Shown: positions 1 through 6,342 of the stretch, in pieces
How the letters are laid out: each line of letters opens with the position of its first letter
How positions within the stretch are numbered: position 1 is the first letter of the stretch
Source of the DNA: Methanomassiliicoccaceae archaeon
GTDB taxonomy: Archaea; Thermoplasmatota; Thermoplasmata; Methanomassiliicoccales; Methanomethylophilaceae
Length of the DNA: 17,687 nt
NCBI GenBank assembly: GCA_009780795.1
Contig: WQZJ01000012.1
Span: 1 to 17,687, forward strand
Direction: 5' to 3'
The notes under the pieces: generated by a model
The model's input: only the letters and a program-made list of their open reading frames with translations
Told to the model about the DNA's origin: nothing
Database searches by the model: none
Program-made: the position numbers and the translations under genes

Positions 1-1
1 C

Positions 2-358
2 GGTATCGCGATGCTCGTGCAGGACGAGGTGCCTGGTTATCTGACCGCGTACACGATCACGTTCGGGCATGAGACGAACATGACGATGACCACCGACACG
101 TCGCTTGGTTTCGACCTTGACAACGCGAGGGTTATCTTCGACGGATATGCGACACTGACGATAACCGGTGAGCTTTTGCTGAAGGAGGCCACGCTGTTGA
201 ACGATGGCGACTGGCTGCTCATAGACGGTGTGCTGTTCATGGCGGACGGCGGACCGGTCGTGTTCGACTTCAGCTATGACAACGGCGACATGTCCGTCAC
301 CGTCATCAGTGGCACACTGACCGCCAACGGAGAGATCATATCTGACTGGCCTCTGTGA
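2..358 (+). CDS. C-terminal part of an acidic surface/adhesin-like protein (5'-truncated by window edge)
   Basis: The reading frame is open from the first bases of the window to a TGA at 356-358, so this is probably the end of a longer gene; an ATG at 11 exists but nothing marks it as a true start. The visible 118 residues are rich in Asp, Thr, Gly, Val and Leu, have almost no Lys or Arg, and alternate short hydrophobic strands with polar turns (ATLTITGELLLKEATLL, DWLLIDGVLFMADGG, SVTVISGTLTANGEI). This pattern suggests an extracellular beta-solenoid or beta-sandwich. No membrane anchor or sorting motif is visible at the C-terminus. Archaeal adhesin-like and cell-surface proteins have this composition, but I do not recognise a family. 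A strong terminator follows at 372-416. Confidence 0.6.
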   Translation, partial: GIAMLVQDEVPGYLTAYTITFGHETNMTMTTDTSLGFDLDNARVIFDGYATLTITGELLLKEATLLNDGDWLLIDGVLFMADGGPVVFDFSYDNGDMSVTVISGTLTANGEIISDWPL

Positions 359-371
359 TAGTACCGAAAAA

Positions 372-416
372 GGAGGAGAGGGTATTCTCCTCCGCTTTAT
401 CTCTTTTTATTCTTTC
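372..416 (+). terminator. Hairpin plus T-rich tail after the surface-protein gene
   Basis: A perfect 8-bp stem (GGAGGAGA at 372-379 with TCTCCTCC at 386-393) and a 6-nt loop lie 14 nt past the stop codon. It is followed by a T-rich stretch (TTTAT, CTTTTTATTCTTT). It ends transcription of the upstream gene and isolates it from the LSm promoter. Confidence 0.7.
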
Positions 417-587
417 GCGATCTTTTTTGTTCCACACGTGTTACAAAATTATCGTAATCTAAATTACCGTAACCTAGATTACGTTACTGTCATATGAACA
501 GAAACACATGGTTGACATATGATATACGACCCTTCTCTCGATAGGTGCAGAAAACACTCAGAATGAATCGGTCCGAAATAACGAACA
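417..587. promoter_or_regulatory. AT-rich intergenic region upstream of LSm with nested inverted repeats
   Basis: No gene is visible here. The region is markedly more AT-rich than its surroundings. It holds a tandem pair of pseudo-palindromes at 454-483 (listed separately), further GTTAC motifs at 440-444 and 484-488, and two CATATG palindromes at 491-496 and 516-521, 25 bp apart. These could be transcription factor sites for the LSm-glmM operon, or an undetected small RNA could lie here. Neither can be settled from the sequence alone. Confidence 0.4.
454..483. repeat. Tandem 15-bp pseudo-palindromic repeat (operator candidate)
   Basis: Two adjacent 15-bp units, GTAATCTAAATTACC (454-468) and GTAACCTAGATTACG (469-483), differ at three positions. 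Each is built as GTAA(T/C) CTA(A/G) ATTAC, a GTAAY...ATTAC inverted repeat. Taken together, CGTAATCTA (453-461) and TAGATTACG (475-483) form a perfect 9-bp inverted repeat. Repeated dyads like this upstream of a promoter are typical of cooperative operator binding. Here they sit about 105 bp above the LSm TATA box. Confidence 0.5.
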
Positions 588-596
588 TTTATATAA
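588..596 (+). promoter_or_regulatory. TATA box for LSm-glmM
   Basis: TTTATATAA is centred about 32 bp before the ATG at 624 and 38 bp before the ATG at 630. There is no Shine-Dalgarno sequence before the gene, so the mRNA is probably leaderless or nearly so. The heptamer AACGAAC occurs on both sides of the box (580-586 and 610-616). Confidence 0.65.
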
Positions 597-623
597 TCTC
601 CTAAACATGAACGAACGGTTATT

Positions 624-839
624 ATGGTAATGCCGTTAGCTTTATTGGAAAAATCGCTCGACAAACGTGTGTCACTTCTTCTCAAGGACAACCGTGTCCT
701 TGAAGGGAAATTGAAGGGATACGACGATTACATGAACATGACCCTCGAGGAGACGGAAGAGAGGACGCAGGATCAGGAGAGGCGTCTGGGCACGGTTGTT
801 CTCAGAGGGAACAACGTCGTCAGTATAACCGCTCTGTGA
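624..839 (+). CDS. Archaeal Sm-like (LSm) RNA-binding protein
   Basis: At 71 residues this has the usual length of archaeal LSm proteins, which form heptameric rings that bind U-rich RNA and take part in RNA processing and stability. The Sm1 motif is visible as the VSLLLKDNRVLEGKLKGYDDYMNMTLEE segment (about residues 17-44, with the conserved D-x-x-MN), and Sm2 as LRGNNVVSI (about 60-68). The ATG at 624 gives MVMPLALLEKSL; a second in-frame ATG at 630 gives the more family-like MPLALLEKSL, and either could be used. The stop codon overlaps the GTG of the next gene (GTGA), implying co-transcription with the phosphohexomutase. In many euryarchaea LSm is followed by ribosomal protein L37e; that gene is absent here. 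Confidence 0.93.
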   Translation: MVMPLALLEKSLDKRVSLLLKDNRVLEGKLKGYDDYMNMTLEETEERTQDQERRLGTVVLRGNNVVSITAL

Positions 840-2230
840 AGGGGCGCGATATATTGGGCAGGCTTTTCGGTACGAGCGGCGTGAGAGGGGTCGTCAACGA
901 GGAACTTACGGCGGAGATCGCCGTCAGGCTCGGAAAGGCGATAGGGACGTATTTTGAGGATACGGTCGTCATCGCATCCGACACCAGGGACTCCGGCGGT
1001 ATGATAAAGGCCGCCGTCGCGGCCGGTCTGATGTCCGTAGGCGCTCGTGTCATAGACATAGGCGTCGCGCCGACGCCCGCGCTGCAGTATTATGTCGGGT
1101 CGCATGACGGCATGTCCGGCGGTGTGATGATAACCGCGTCACACAATCCTCCGGAGTTCAACGGCATAAAATGCATCGGGCCCACCGGGCAGGAGCTCAT
1201 ACGTGAAGGAGAAGAGAAGATAGAGTCCCTCTTCGAAGAGGATATAGAGTGCAAGGAATGGGATGCGGTCGGCACATTCGAGTACGGTTCCAACGCCATC
1301 GAGAGATACATAGACGCGATACTCAGGCGCGTGGATGCGGCGGCGATACGCGCCGCAAAGTTCACGGTCGTTCTGGATTGCGCGAATGGCGCCGCATGCG
1401 TATCAACGCCGTTGCTACTGAGCAGATTGGGAGTCCGTGCGATCACGCTCAACGCGAACCCGCAGGGCGATTTCCCCGGGCATCCGAGCGAACCGACCGA
1501 GGAGAATCTGAGAGACCTGATCGCATTGGTCAGATCGACCGGCGCGGACCTGGGCATAGCACATGACGGCGACGCCGACAGGGTGATCTTCATCTCGGAC
1601 ACCGCAGAATACGTGAGTGGGGAGAAGAGCCTCGCGCTGGTAGCCAAATACGTGCTATCGAACAGACCCGGCCTTGTGGTCACTCCGGTCAGCTCATCCT
1701 CCATGGTGGAAGAGGTAGTGAAAGAGATGGAAAGTACCATCATGTACACAGCCATAGGTTCGCCGATAGTCGCCAGAGCGATGTTCGAGAATAAGGCGGT
1801 CTTCGGCGGAGAGGAGAACGGCGGTCTGATATTTCCGAAACATCAATTATGCCGTGACGGCGCCATGTCCGTCGCCGCGATGCTGGAATGTATGGTCAAG
1901 GGCGGAAAACTGTCCGAGCAGCTGGAGACTCTTCCTAAGTATTACACCGAGAAAAGGAAGATAGACTGCCCTAACAGTTTGAAGAGCTCTCTGCTCAGGC
2001 ATCTGAAGGAGGTCAATAAGACCGTCAGGGCCGACATGACGGATGGCTTGAAACTACTCTATGATGACGGCTGGGTACTTGCGAGACCGTCCGGCACCGA
2101 ACCGAAGTTCAGGATATACTCGGAGTCGAAGGATAAGGATATGGCGCTGCACAGGGCCAATGAGACCGAGATAAAGGCGATAGAGTTCGTCGAGCGTGTA
2201 TTGACGCCGGCTAACAAAGATGATGCTTAG
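836..2230 (+). CDS. glmM: Phosphoglucosamine mutase (phosphohexomutase family)
   Basis: Interconverts glucosamine-6-phosphate and glucosamine-1-phosphate for UDP-GlcNAc synthesis, used in archaea for glycoprotein and glycolipid glycans. With 464 residues it has full family length. All catalytic elements are intact: FGTSGVRG near the N-terminus (11-18), the phosphoserine loop TASHNP (Ser102), the Mg-binding loop DGDADR (244-249), the sugar-binding loop GEENGG (325-330), and the phosphate-binding loop RPSGTEPKFRIY (417-428). The GTG at 836 overlaps the LSm stop codon by 4 nt. A TTG at 854 would give MGRLFGTSG, closer to the usual family start, so the start is uncertain by six codons. GlmM and other archaeal phosphohexomutases are hard to tell apart by motif, so phosphomannomutase activity is possible. 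The 3' end overlaps the convergent agmatinase gene by 20 nt. A degenerate paralog lies at 15954-17258. Confidence 0.9.
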   Translation: MKGRDILGRLFGTSGVRGVVNEELTAEIAVRLGKAIGTYFEDTVVIASDTRDSGGMIKAAVAAGLMSVGARVIDIGVAPTPALQYYVGSHDGMSGGVMITASHNPPEFNGIKCIGPTGQELIREGEEKIESLFEEDIECKEWDAVGTFEYGSNAIERYIDAILRRVDAAAIRAAKFTVVLDCANGAACVSTPLLLSRLGVRAITLNANPQGDFPGHPSEPTEENLRDLIALVRSTGADLGIAHDGDADRVIFISDTAEYVSGEKSLALVAKYVLSNRPGLVVTPVSSSSMVEEVVKEMESTIMYTAIGSPIVARAMFENKAVFGGEENGGLIFPKHQLCRDGAMSVAAMLECMVKGGKLSEQLETLPKYYTEKRKIDCPNSLKSSLLRHLKEVNKTVRADMTDGLKLLYDDGWVLARPSGTEPKFRIYSESKDKDMALHRANETEIKAIEFVERVLTPANKDDA

Positions 2231-3065
2231 AGAATACCGCCAGACCTTCCTTTATCAGTCTTGCGCCCAGTACCGATGTGACGCTGCCGTGGTCGTACGG
2301 CGGTGATATCTCCGTCACGTCCATCCCGACAAGGCGGTCGCCCACGGCGTTTATGATCTTCTTGACATCCATCGGCGTCAGACCGAATGGCTCTAGTGTT
2401 CCTGTCCCGGGGGCGTACGCGGGGTCTATGCCGTCTATGTCTATCGTCAGATACACCTTTTCGTTCCCGACGGAGTCCAGTGCCTTTTTGACGGCGTCCT
2501 CTATGCCGGTGTTCATTATCTCGTACGACGAGATATGAGGGATGACATCATCGCGGTCCAGCTCCTCTGCGCTCACGGACCTGACCCCGAGCACGAAGAC
2601 GTTGTCCGTTCCGACATACTCGGAACAGCGCCTCATCACACATGCGTGGCTCAGAGGGCTTCCCATGAACTCGTCCCTCGAGTCGAGGTGGGCGTCCACC
2701 GAGATCACTGATACTTTTCCGTAAGAACTGACTATCGGTGCGGTGATCGAATGCTCCCCTCCGATCGCCACGGTGAACTTGTTGTTGTTCACGGCCGGTG
2801 ACACAGAAAAAACGATCTCATCGAACATGGCCTCCGGGGATATGTGGTCGTCGGTGTCGCCGTAGTCGTTCATTTTCACAGCAGGCAGCTTACCGTGCTC
2901 GAAGTGTTCGACCTCGAAGTTATACGATGCGCGCCTTACGGCGTTCGGGGCCTCTCTCGACCCGGACCTGAACGTGGACGTGCGGTCGTACGGTATACCG
3001 TATATTACCGCATCCGCCTCGGAGAACTCCGAGTCCGCGTCGGCGAACGTCAGGCCGAAGGGCAT
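2211..3065 (-). CDS. speB: Agmatinase (ureohydrolase family)
   Basis: Hydrolyses agmatine to putrescine and urea, the archaeal route to polyamines. The 284 residues show all binuclear Mn motifs of the arginase/agmatinase fold: GGEHS (His105), SVDAHLD (Asp124, His126, Asp128) and TIDIDGIDPAYAPG (Asp209, Asp211), followed by GTGTLEP typical of agmatinases. The start is the ATG at 3065, whose A overlaps the last base of the aIF5A stop codon (TGATG), so translation is likely coupled. The in-frame GTG one codon earlier at 3068 is less likely. The linkage to aIF5A is meaningful because putrescine is the precursor of spermidine, which donates the aminobutyl group for (deoxy)hypusine. Guanidinobutyrase or another ureohydrolase specificity cannot be excluded. 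Confidence 0.93.
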   Translation of the reverse strand: MPFGLTFADADSEFSEADAVIYGIPYDRTSTFRSGSREAPNAVRRASYNFEVEHFEHGKLPAVKMNDYGDTDDHISPEAMFDEIVFSVSPAVNNNKFTVAIGGEHSITAPIVSSYGKVSVISVDAHLDSRDEFMGSPLSHACVMRRCSEYVGTDNVFVLGVRSVSAEELDRDDVIPHISSYEIMNTGIEDAVKKALDSVGNEKVYLTIDIDGIDPAYAPGTGTLEPFGLTPMDVKKIINAVGDRLVGMDVTEISPPYDHGSVTSVLGARLIKEGLAVFSKHHLC

Positions 3066-3442
3066 CACATCAGTCTCTGTCTGCCCATCGCAACGAGATA
3101 CATCACTTCGCCGCCCTCAGTGAGTTCACTCTCGTGATCGTCGTTGATGGCCATACTGAACGTCTCGAACGTCTCCAGGTCCATCAGCTGTATCTCACTG
3201 TCGCGTATCGATAGTATCTGTCCCTTCCTCTTGTCGATCATGGGTACCTGGACCTTGGCGCTCACAGGTGACGTGATGGTCTTCTTCGCACCGGTGAAGA
3301 TGCTCGTTGCCTCTATGTTGGCCTTGGCGGAACCGTGTTTACCGGGTTTCGACGTGGTCATCGATATGATCTTGCACGGTTCCTCATCTATGTTGAGGTA
3401 CCTGCCGACCTTCAGCTCCCTTACTTCTTTCTGTTCCCACAT
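3065..3442 (-). CDS. eif5A: Translation initiation factor aIF5A (hypusine-containing)
   Basis: Archaeal homolog of eIF5A/EF-P, which binds the ribosomal E site and relieves stalling at difficult peptide bonds. The start chosen is the ATG at 3442 (MWEQKEVRELKVGRYL), giving 125 residues; the upstream TTG at 3460 adds six residues without family support. The hypusination loop TTSKPGKHGSAK is intact with the modified Lys at residue 35, in the N-terminal SH3-like domain. An OB-fold domain follows from about residue 70. A GGAG sequence lies 11-14 nt before the start, and a TATA box at 3471-3480 places the transcript start only a few bases upstream. The gene leads the aIF5A-agmatinase operon. Confidence 0.95.
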   Translation of the reverse strand: MWEQKEVRELKVGRYLNIDEEPCKIISMTTSKPGKHGSAKANIEATSIFTGAKKTITSPVSAKVQVPMIDKRKGQILSIRDSEIQLMDLETFETFSMAINDDHESELTEGGEVMYLVAMGRQRLM

Positions 3443-3470
3443 TGTTATCGCACTCCTCAATCTTTACTAT

Positions 3471-3480
3471 GTTTAAATAT
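3471..3480 (-). promoter_or_regulatory. TATA box for aIF5A-agmatinase
   Basis: ATATTTAAAC on the minus strand is centred about 34 bp before the aIF5A ATG. The rest of the 3461-3546 gap shows no further gene. Confidence 0.55.
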
Positions 3481-3546
3481 TTGTTCATAAGAGGGCCGTA
3501 CCGTACACATAATGTCAAGGCCGCGAACATCTTTGAAAGGTACACA

Positions 3547-4617
3547 TCACTTTCTGCGGACGTTCCTTTTTCTGTTCTTGGACTCGGGACGTCTCTTCGG
3601 AGGTTCCGGGTATTTTGCCTTAATCCCCTTCACCTTCTCATTGAACTCGTTCAATAACGAACCACCGATGAACTCTCCCTTGTAATTGTCGACCTTCGCC
3701 GCTATCAGCGCCTTCCCGGACAATGCCCTCGATATGTTGCCGCGCTGCCAGTACGGGGCGCGGTGTATATCCGGATGTTGAAAGATCATACCGTGCTTCG
3801 GCGGCTTCTTCCCTGCCCGCAAGTGCCTGAACATAGCCTTCTCGGCACCCAGCAGCTGGAGTGTGGACGACGGCAGCGATGCAAGACGGTCGAGACCGCC
3901 GGCCGACGATATGAGCCGCGCGGACAGTGAGCTTCCGAGAAGGGTGCACATGTTCGGTGCGATCTCCTCAGCCAGCCTAGAGATGTATGATTCGGTGGCG
4001 TCCCTCAATGCATACATGTTGCGGAGCGTTCCTGCGAGCTCTTTTATTTTGTCTATGTCCGCATCATCCATCTCGGAACCGATGGATTCTATGTTCAGTT
4101 CGAGTTCCGAGATTATGTTCCCGCGATGACCGTGTCTCACGATCAGGTCACAGTACCTGTCCTCTTTCGCATGGTCCCCCAACTCCGGGAAATGGAGCCC
4201 GTACCATTCGTGAAGCCTCTCGTTCATCAGGTTGCATGAGATGATGACATCATCCAAATGTCTGATCGCCTGCACCAGATTCTTATCTCTGGGTATTGGT
4301 TCCGACGTCCTCAGTTTTCCGAGGATGAGCATGGCCTCGTGCATAAGCTCCCCCGAGTATCCGTATGCGTCCGCCTTTATGAAGGAGGAGTCGAACAGCA
4401 TCGGTCTTCCGAGCTCCGATTGTCTCCGTTCAGATACACGCAGCTTCTTCTGACCGTCGGCCAGTTCCGTCTCCTCCGGAAGTAGCCGTCCGCGCTGCAT
4501 CTCCGCAAGCTTCTCGGCTATCTGTCTCGCATCCTTCGGCATCAGGCGTTTATCCATGACCTTCGTGTCGTCACACAGGAACACCCCGAACCATTTCGTT
4601 ACCAGGATCACGGTCAC
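3547..4617 (-). CDS. nop5: Nop5 (Nop56/58 family), core protein of the box C/D sRNP
   Basis: Scaffold of the archaeal C/D box RNP that positions fibrillarin for guide-directed 2'-O-methylation of rRNA and tRNA. The 356 residues show the family layout: an N-terminal fibrillarin-binding part starting VTKWFGVFL, a long helical/coiled-coil middle (about 85-215), and a clear Nop domain (about 216-315) with IAPNMCTLLGSSLSARLIS, LQLLGAEKAMFRHL, PPKHGMIFQHP and RGNISRALSGKALIAAKVD. A strongly basic Lys/Arg tail (about 330-356) is typical. It starts at a GTG (4617) overlapping the aldolase stop as GTGA, so it is the last gene of an mtnA-aldolase-nop5 operon. Unlike in many archaea, fibrillarin is not adjacent; it lies at 13263-13913. 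Confidence 0.95.
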   Translation of the reverse strand: MTVILVTKWFGVFLCDDTKVMDKRLMPKDARQIAEKLAEMQRGRLLPEETELADGQKKLRVSERRQSELGRPMLFDSSFIKADAYGYSGELMHEAMLILGKLRTSEPIPRDKNLVQAIRHLDDVIISCNLMNERLHEWYGLHFPELGDHAKEDRYCDLIVRHGHRGNIISELELNIESIGSEMDDADIDKIKELAGTLRNMYALRDATESYISRLAEEIAPNMCTLLGSSLSARLISSAGGLDRLASLPSSTLQLLGAEKAMFRHLRAGKKPPKHGMIFQHPDIHRAPYWQRGNISRALSGKALIAAKVDNYKGEFIGGSLLNEFNEKVKGIKAKYPEPPKRRPESKNRKRNVRRK

Positions 4618-5216
4618 ATCCTCCTCAGCCTGTATACCTCGTCCCTCGGAAGACCGGCCGCATTGCCGACCACCAGCTGCAGGTGCGCCTGGAACTCAAG
4701 CTCCTCCATGCGGTTGCACTCTTCCTCCATCGTCCTTCCCTGGACGATCGCGCCGTGGCTCTCCATGATCGCCGCCGAGTGCTTGGATATCTTCAGCACC
4801 TCCTCCGCCAGTTCGTCCGACCCGGGGGTACGGTACGGGACGGTTGGAACGTCACCGAGCAGCATGACCCCTTCCGGGGTAAGGTCCGCTCTTATCTTCT
4901 CACCTTTCACGGCTATCGCGGTGCAGTATATCGGGTGGCAGTGGACCACAGCGTTGATCTCGCTCCTGGCGTTGTACAGTCCAAGATGGAACTTGTACTC
5001 GATGGACGGTTTACCCTTTCCGATGACCTTTCCGTTCATCGACATCTTTATCATATCTTCGGGAAGCAGCGAACCTTTGTTCCTTCCAGACGGAGTTATC
5101 AGTATACCGTCATCGAACCTTATGCTGACGTTGCCGCCGGCCGAGACGAGGAGCTCCCTCTGATACAATTTGGAGCATGCTGCGCATAATACGTCCCTAG
5201 CCTCTTTCTCGTTCAG
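4614..5216 (-). CDS. Class II aldolase (FucA/AraD family), likely 5-deoxyribulose- or methylthioribulose-phosphate aldolase
   Basis: Zn-dependent aldolase that cleaves sugar phosphates to DHAP and an aldehyde. Starting at CTG 5216 gives 200 residues (MNEKEARDVL...) with the active site at Glu73 (SIEYKFH), His92 and His94 (VHCHP) and His154 (ESHGA). As I recall, E. coli FucA has its catalytic Glu and its first two Zn His ligands at the same numbers, which supports this N-terminus. The next in-frame start, TTG 5168, would delete the first helix. GAGGTGA, overlapping the mtnA stop, ends 4 nt before the CTG and is a near-perfect Shine-Dalgarno. No ATG, GTG or TTG lies between the upstream in-frame stop (5226-5228) and 5168. 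Pairing with mtnA suggests the DHAP shunt for salvage of 5'-deoxyadenosine or methylthioadenosine, but fuculose-phosphate aldolase is an alternative. Confidence 0.85.
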   Translation of the reverse strand: MNEKEARDVLCAACSKLYQRELLVSAGGNVSIRFDDGILITPSGRNKGSLLPEDMIKMSMNGKVIGKGKPSIEYKFHLGLYNARSEINAVVHCHPIYCTAIAVKGEKIRADLTPEGVMLLGDVPTVPYRTPGSDELAEEVLKISKHSAAIMESHGAIVQGRTMEEECNRMEELEFQAHLQLVVGNAAGLPRDEVYRLRRM

Positions 5217-5220
5217 TCTT

Positions 5221-5228
5221 TCACCTCA
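5221..5228 (-). promoter_or_regulatory. Shine-Dalgarno for the aldolase, embedded in the mtnA stop region
   Basis: GAGGTGA matches the archaeal anti-SD for seven bases and includes the mtnA TGA. Measured from GAGG there are 7 nt to the CTG at 5216, an optimal distance, and there is no canonical start codon at that place in any useful frame. Confidence 0.6.
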
Positions 5229-6222
5229 TTCTGCTTATCTCATCGGGCCTCAGGATGCCCTTTTCTGTAATGAACCCGGTGACGTATCTCGCCGGTGTGA
5301 CGTCGAATGACGGATTTACTGCATGCGAGCCGACCGGTGCGATCCTCATGGAACCGATCATGGTCACCTCTTCCTCGGGTCGATGCTCTATCACTATCTT
5401 GTCCCCGTCCTCTGTTTCGAAGTCGAACGTGGACACAGGCGCTGCGACGTAGAACGGTATGTTAAGTTCCTTCGCAAGTACCGCCTTCCCGTACGTTCCG
5501 ATCTTGTTCGCGAAGTCACCGTTGGCGGCTATTCGGTCCGCTCCCACGATGACCATGTCGACACCCATCTTCATGAAATGTCCGGATGCGTTGTCCGTTA
5601 TCACGGAATGCGGTATGCCCTCCTGCAGAAGCTCCCATGCGGTAAGCTGCATCCCCTGCAGTCTCGGCCTGGTCTCGGAGACGAAGACGAATATCTTCTT
5701 GCCCTTACCTTCGGCGTGCGCCTTTCTTATAGGTGCCAGTGCGGTACCCACGTCCACCGTTGCGAGCGCGCCGGCGTTGCAGTGTGTCATTATCACATCG
5801 CCGTCGTTTATCAGCGGGGCACCGTGCTCACCCATACTGATACATTTGTCGACGATCATCTGTGCGTAGTCGTCGGCCGCTTTCTGCGGCGCAACACCCT
5901 TCTTCAATTCGGATACCATGTGGTCCACCGCGTAGAACAGGTCGTTCGCGGTGGGCCTCGCCGCCTTTATGACGGTGGCAGCCTCCTTCAGATTCCTTCC
6001 GTTCAGCGCCGCGAGGCACATCCCGTACGCGGCCGCCGCACCTATGGACGGGGCGCCGCGTACGGTCATGTTCTTAATGGCCATGGCCACTGCGTTGTGA
6101 TCTTTGAAACTGACGATCGAGACATCGCTGGGAAGCCTGCGCTGATCGATCATCCTGACCTCGCCGTTGGTGAACCAAACGGCCCTCATTTCATTTTTGA
6201 CATCTCCGAGGCCGACCTTCAT
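5221..6222 (-). CDS. mtnA: S-methyl-5-thioribose-1-phosphate isomerase (MtnA), possibly also acting on 5-deoxyribose-1-phosphate
   Basis: Aldose-ketose isomerase of the eIF2B-like/MtnA superfamily that converts methylthioribose-1-phosphate (or 5-deoxyribose-1-phosphate) to the ribulose phosphate. Its 333 residues carry the MtnA signatures: MIDQRRLP (24-31), TVRGAPSIGAAAAYG (53-67), MTHCNAGALAT with catalytic Cys148, ETRPRLQGMQLTAWEL (183-198), and GADRIAANGD with catalytic Asp229. The ATG at 6222 has GGGAGGAC immediately upstream; M12 (6189) is an alternative closer to other family N-termini. Ribose-1,5-bisphosphate isomerase is a close relative, but the ETRPRLQG and THCNAG context favours MtnA. 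It heads the operon with the aldolase and nop5. Its product would be the aldolase substrate. Confidence 0.9.
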   Translation of the reverse strand: MKVGLGDVKNEMRAVWFTNGEVRMIDQRRLPSDVSIVSFKDHNAVAMAIKNMTVRGAPSIGAAAAYGMCLAALNGRNLKEAATVIKAARPTANDLFYAVDHMVSELKKGVAPQKAADDYAQMIVDKCISMGEHGAPLINDGDVIMTHCNAGALATVDVGTALAPIRKAHAEGKGKKIFVFVSETRPRLQGMQLTAWELLQEGIPHSVITDNASGHFMKMGVDMVIVGADRIAANGDFANKIGTYGKAVLAKELNIPFYVAAPVSTFDFETEDGDKIVIEHRPEEEVTMIGSMRIAPVGSHAVNPSFDVTPARYVTGFITEKGILRPDEISRMR

Positions 6223-6342
6223 GTCCTCCCTATAAGCAAGCCGTATTATTAACGGTGCCGTCCGCAGCCCTCAGAGGCCGCAAGTACACATCAGTGTTAG
6301 GACGTTAACTGTTTATATGGATGAAAGGCATAGCAGTATTAG
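6223..6342. promoter_or_regulatory. Divergent promoter region between mtnA and the MsvR-like regulator
   Basis: On the plus strand TTTATATG (6312-6319) is centred about 28 bp before the ATG at 6343, consistent with a leaderless regulator mRNA. On the minus strand TTAATAATAC (6252-6243) is a weaker TATA candidate for mtnA. A GTTAAC palindrome (6304-6309) lies just upstream of the regulator TATA box and could be an autoregulatory site. I saw no TTCGTA/TACGAA pair here. Confidence 0.5.

Noticed and set aside
1090..1755. Open frame of about 221 codons antisense to glmM
   Set aside because: A shadow of the mutase coding frame without a recognisable domain.
5168..5170. TTG at 5168 as the aldolase start
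   Set aside because: It would remove the first 16 residues that match the family N-terminal helix, and it lacks a Shine-Dalgarno, whereas GAGGTGA is placed correctly for CTG 5216.
5323..6252. Open frame of about 309 codons on the plus strand across mtnA
   Set aside because: It lies entirely antisense to mtnA, whose catalytic motifs are unmistakable. Its composition (rich in His, Arg, Val, Tyr) is the mirror of mtnA codons, and it has no promoter or ribosome binding site.
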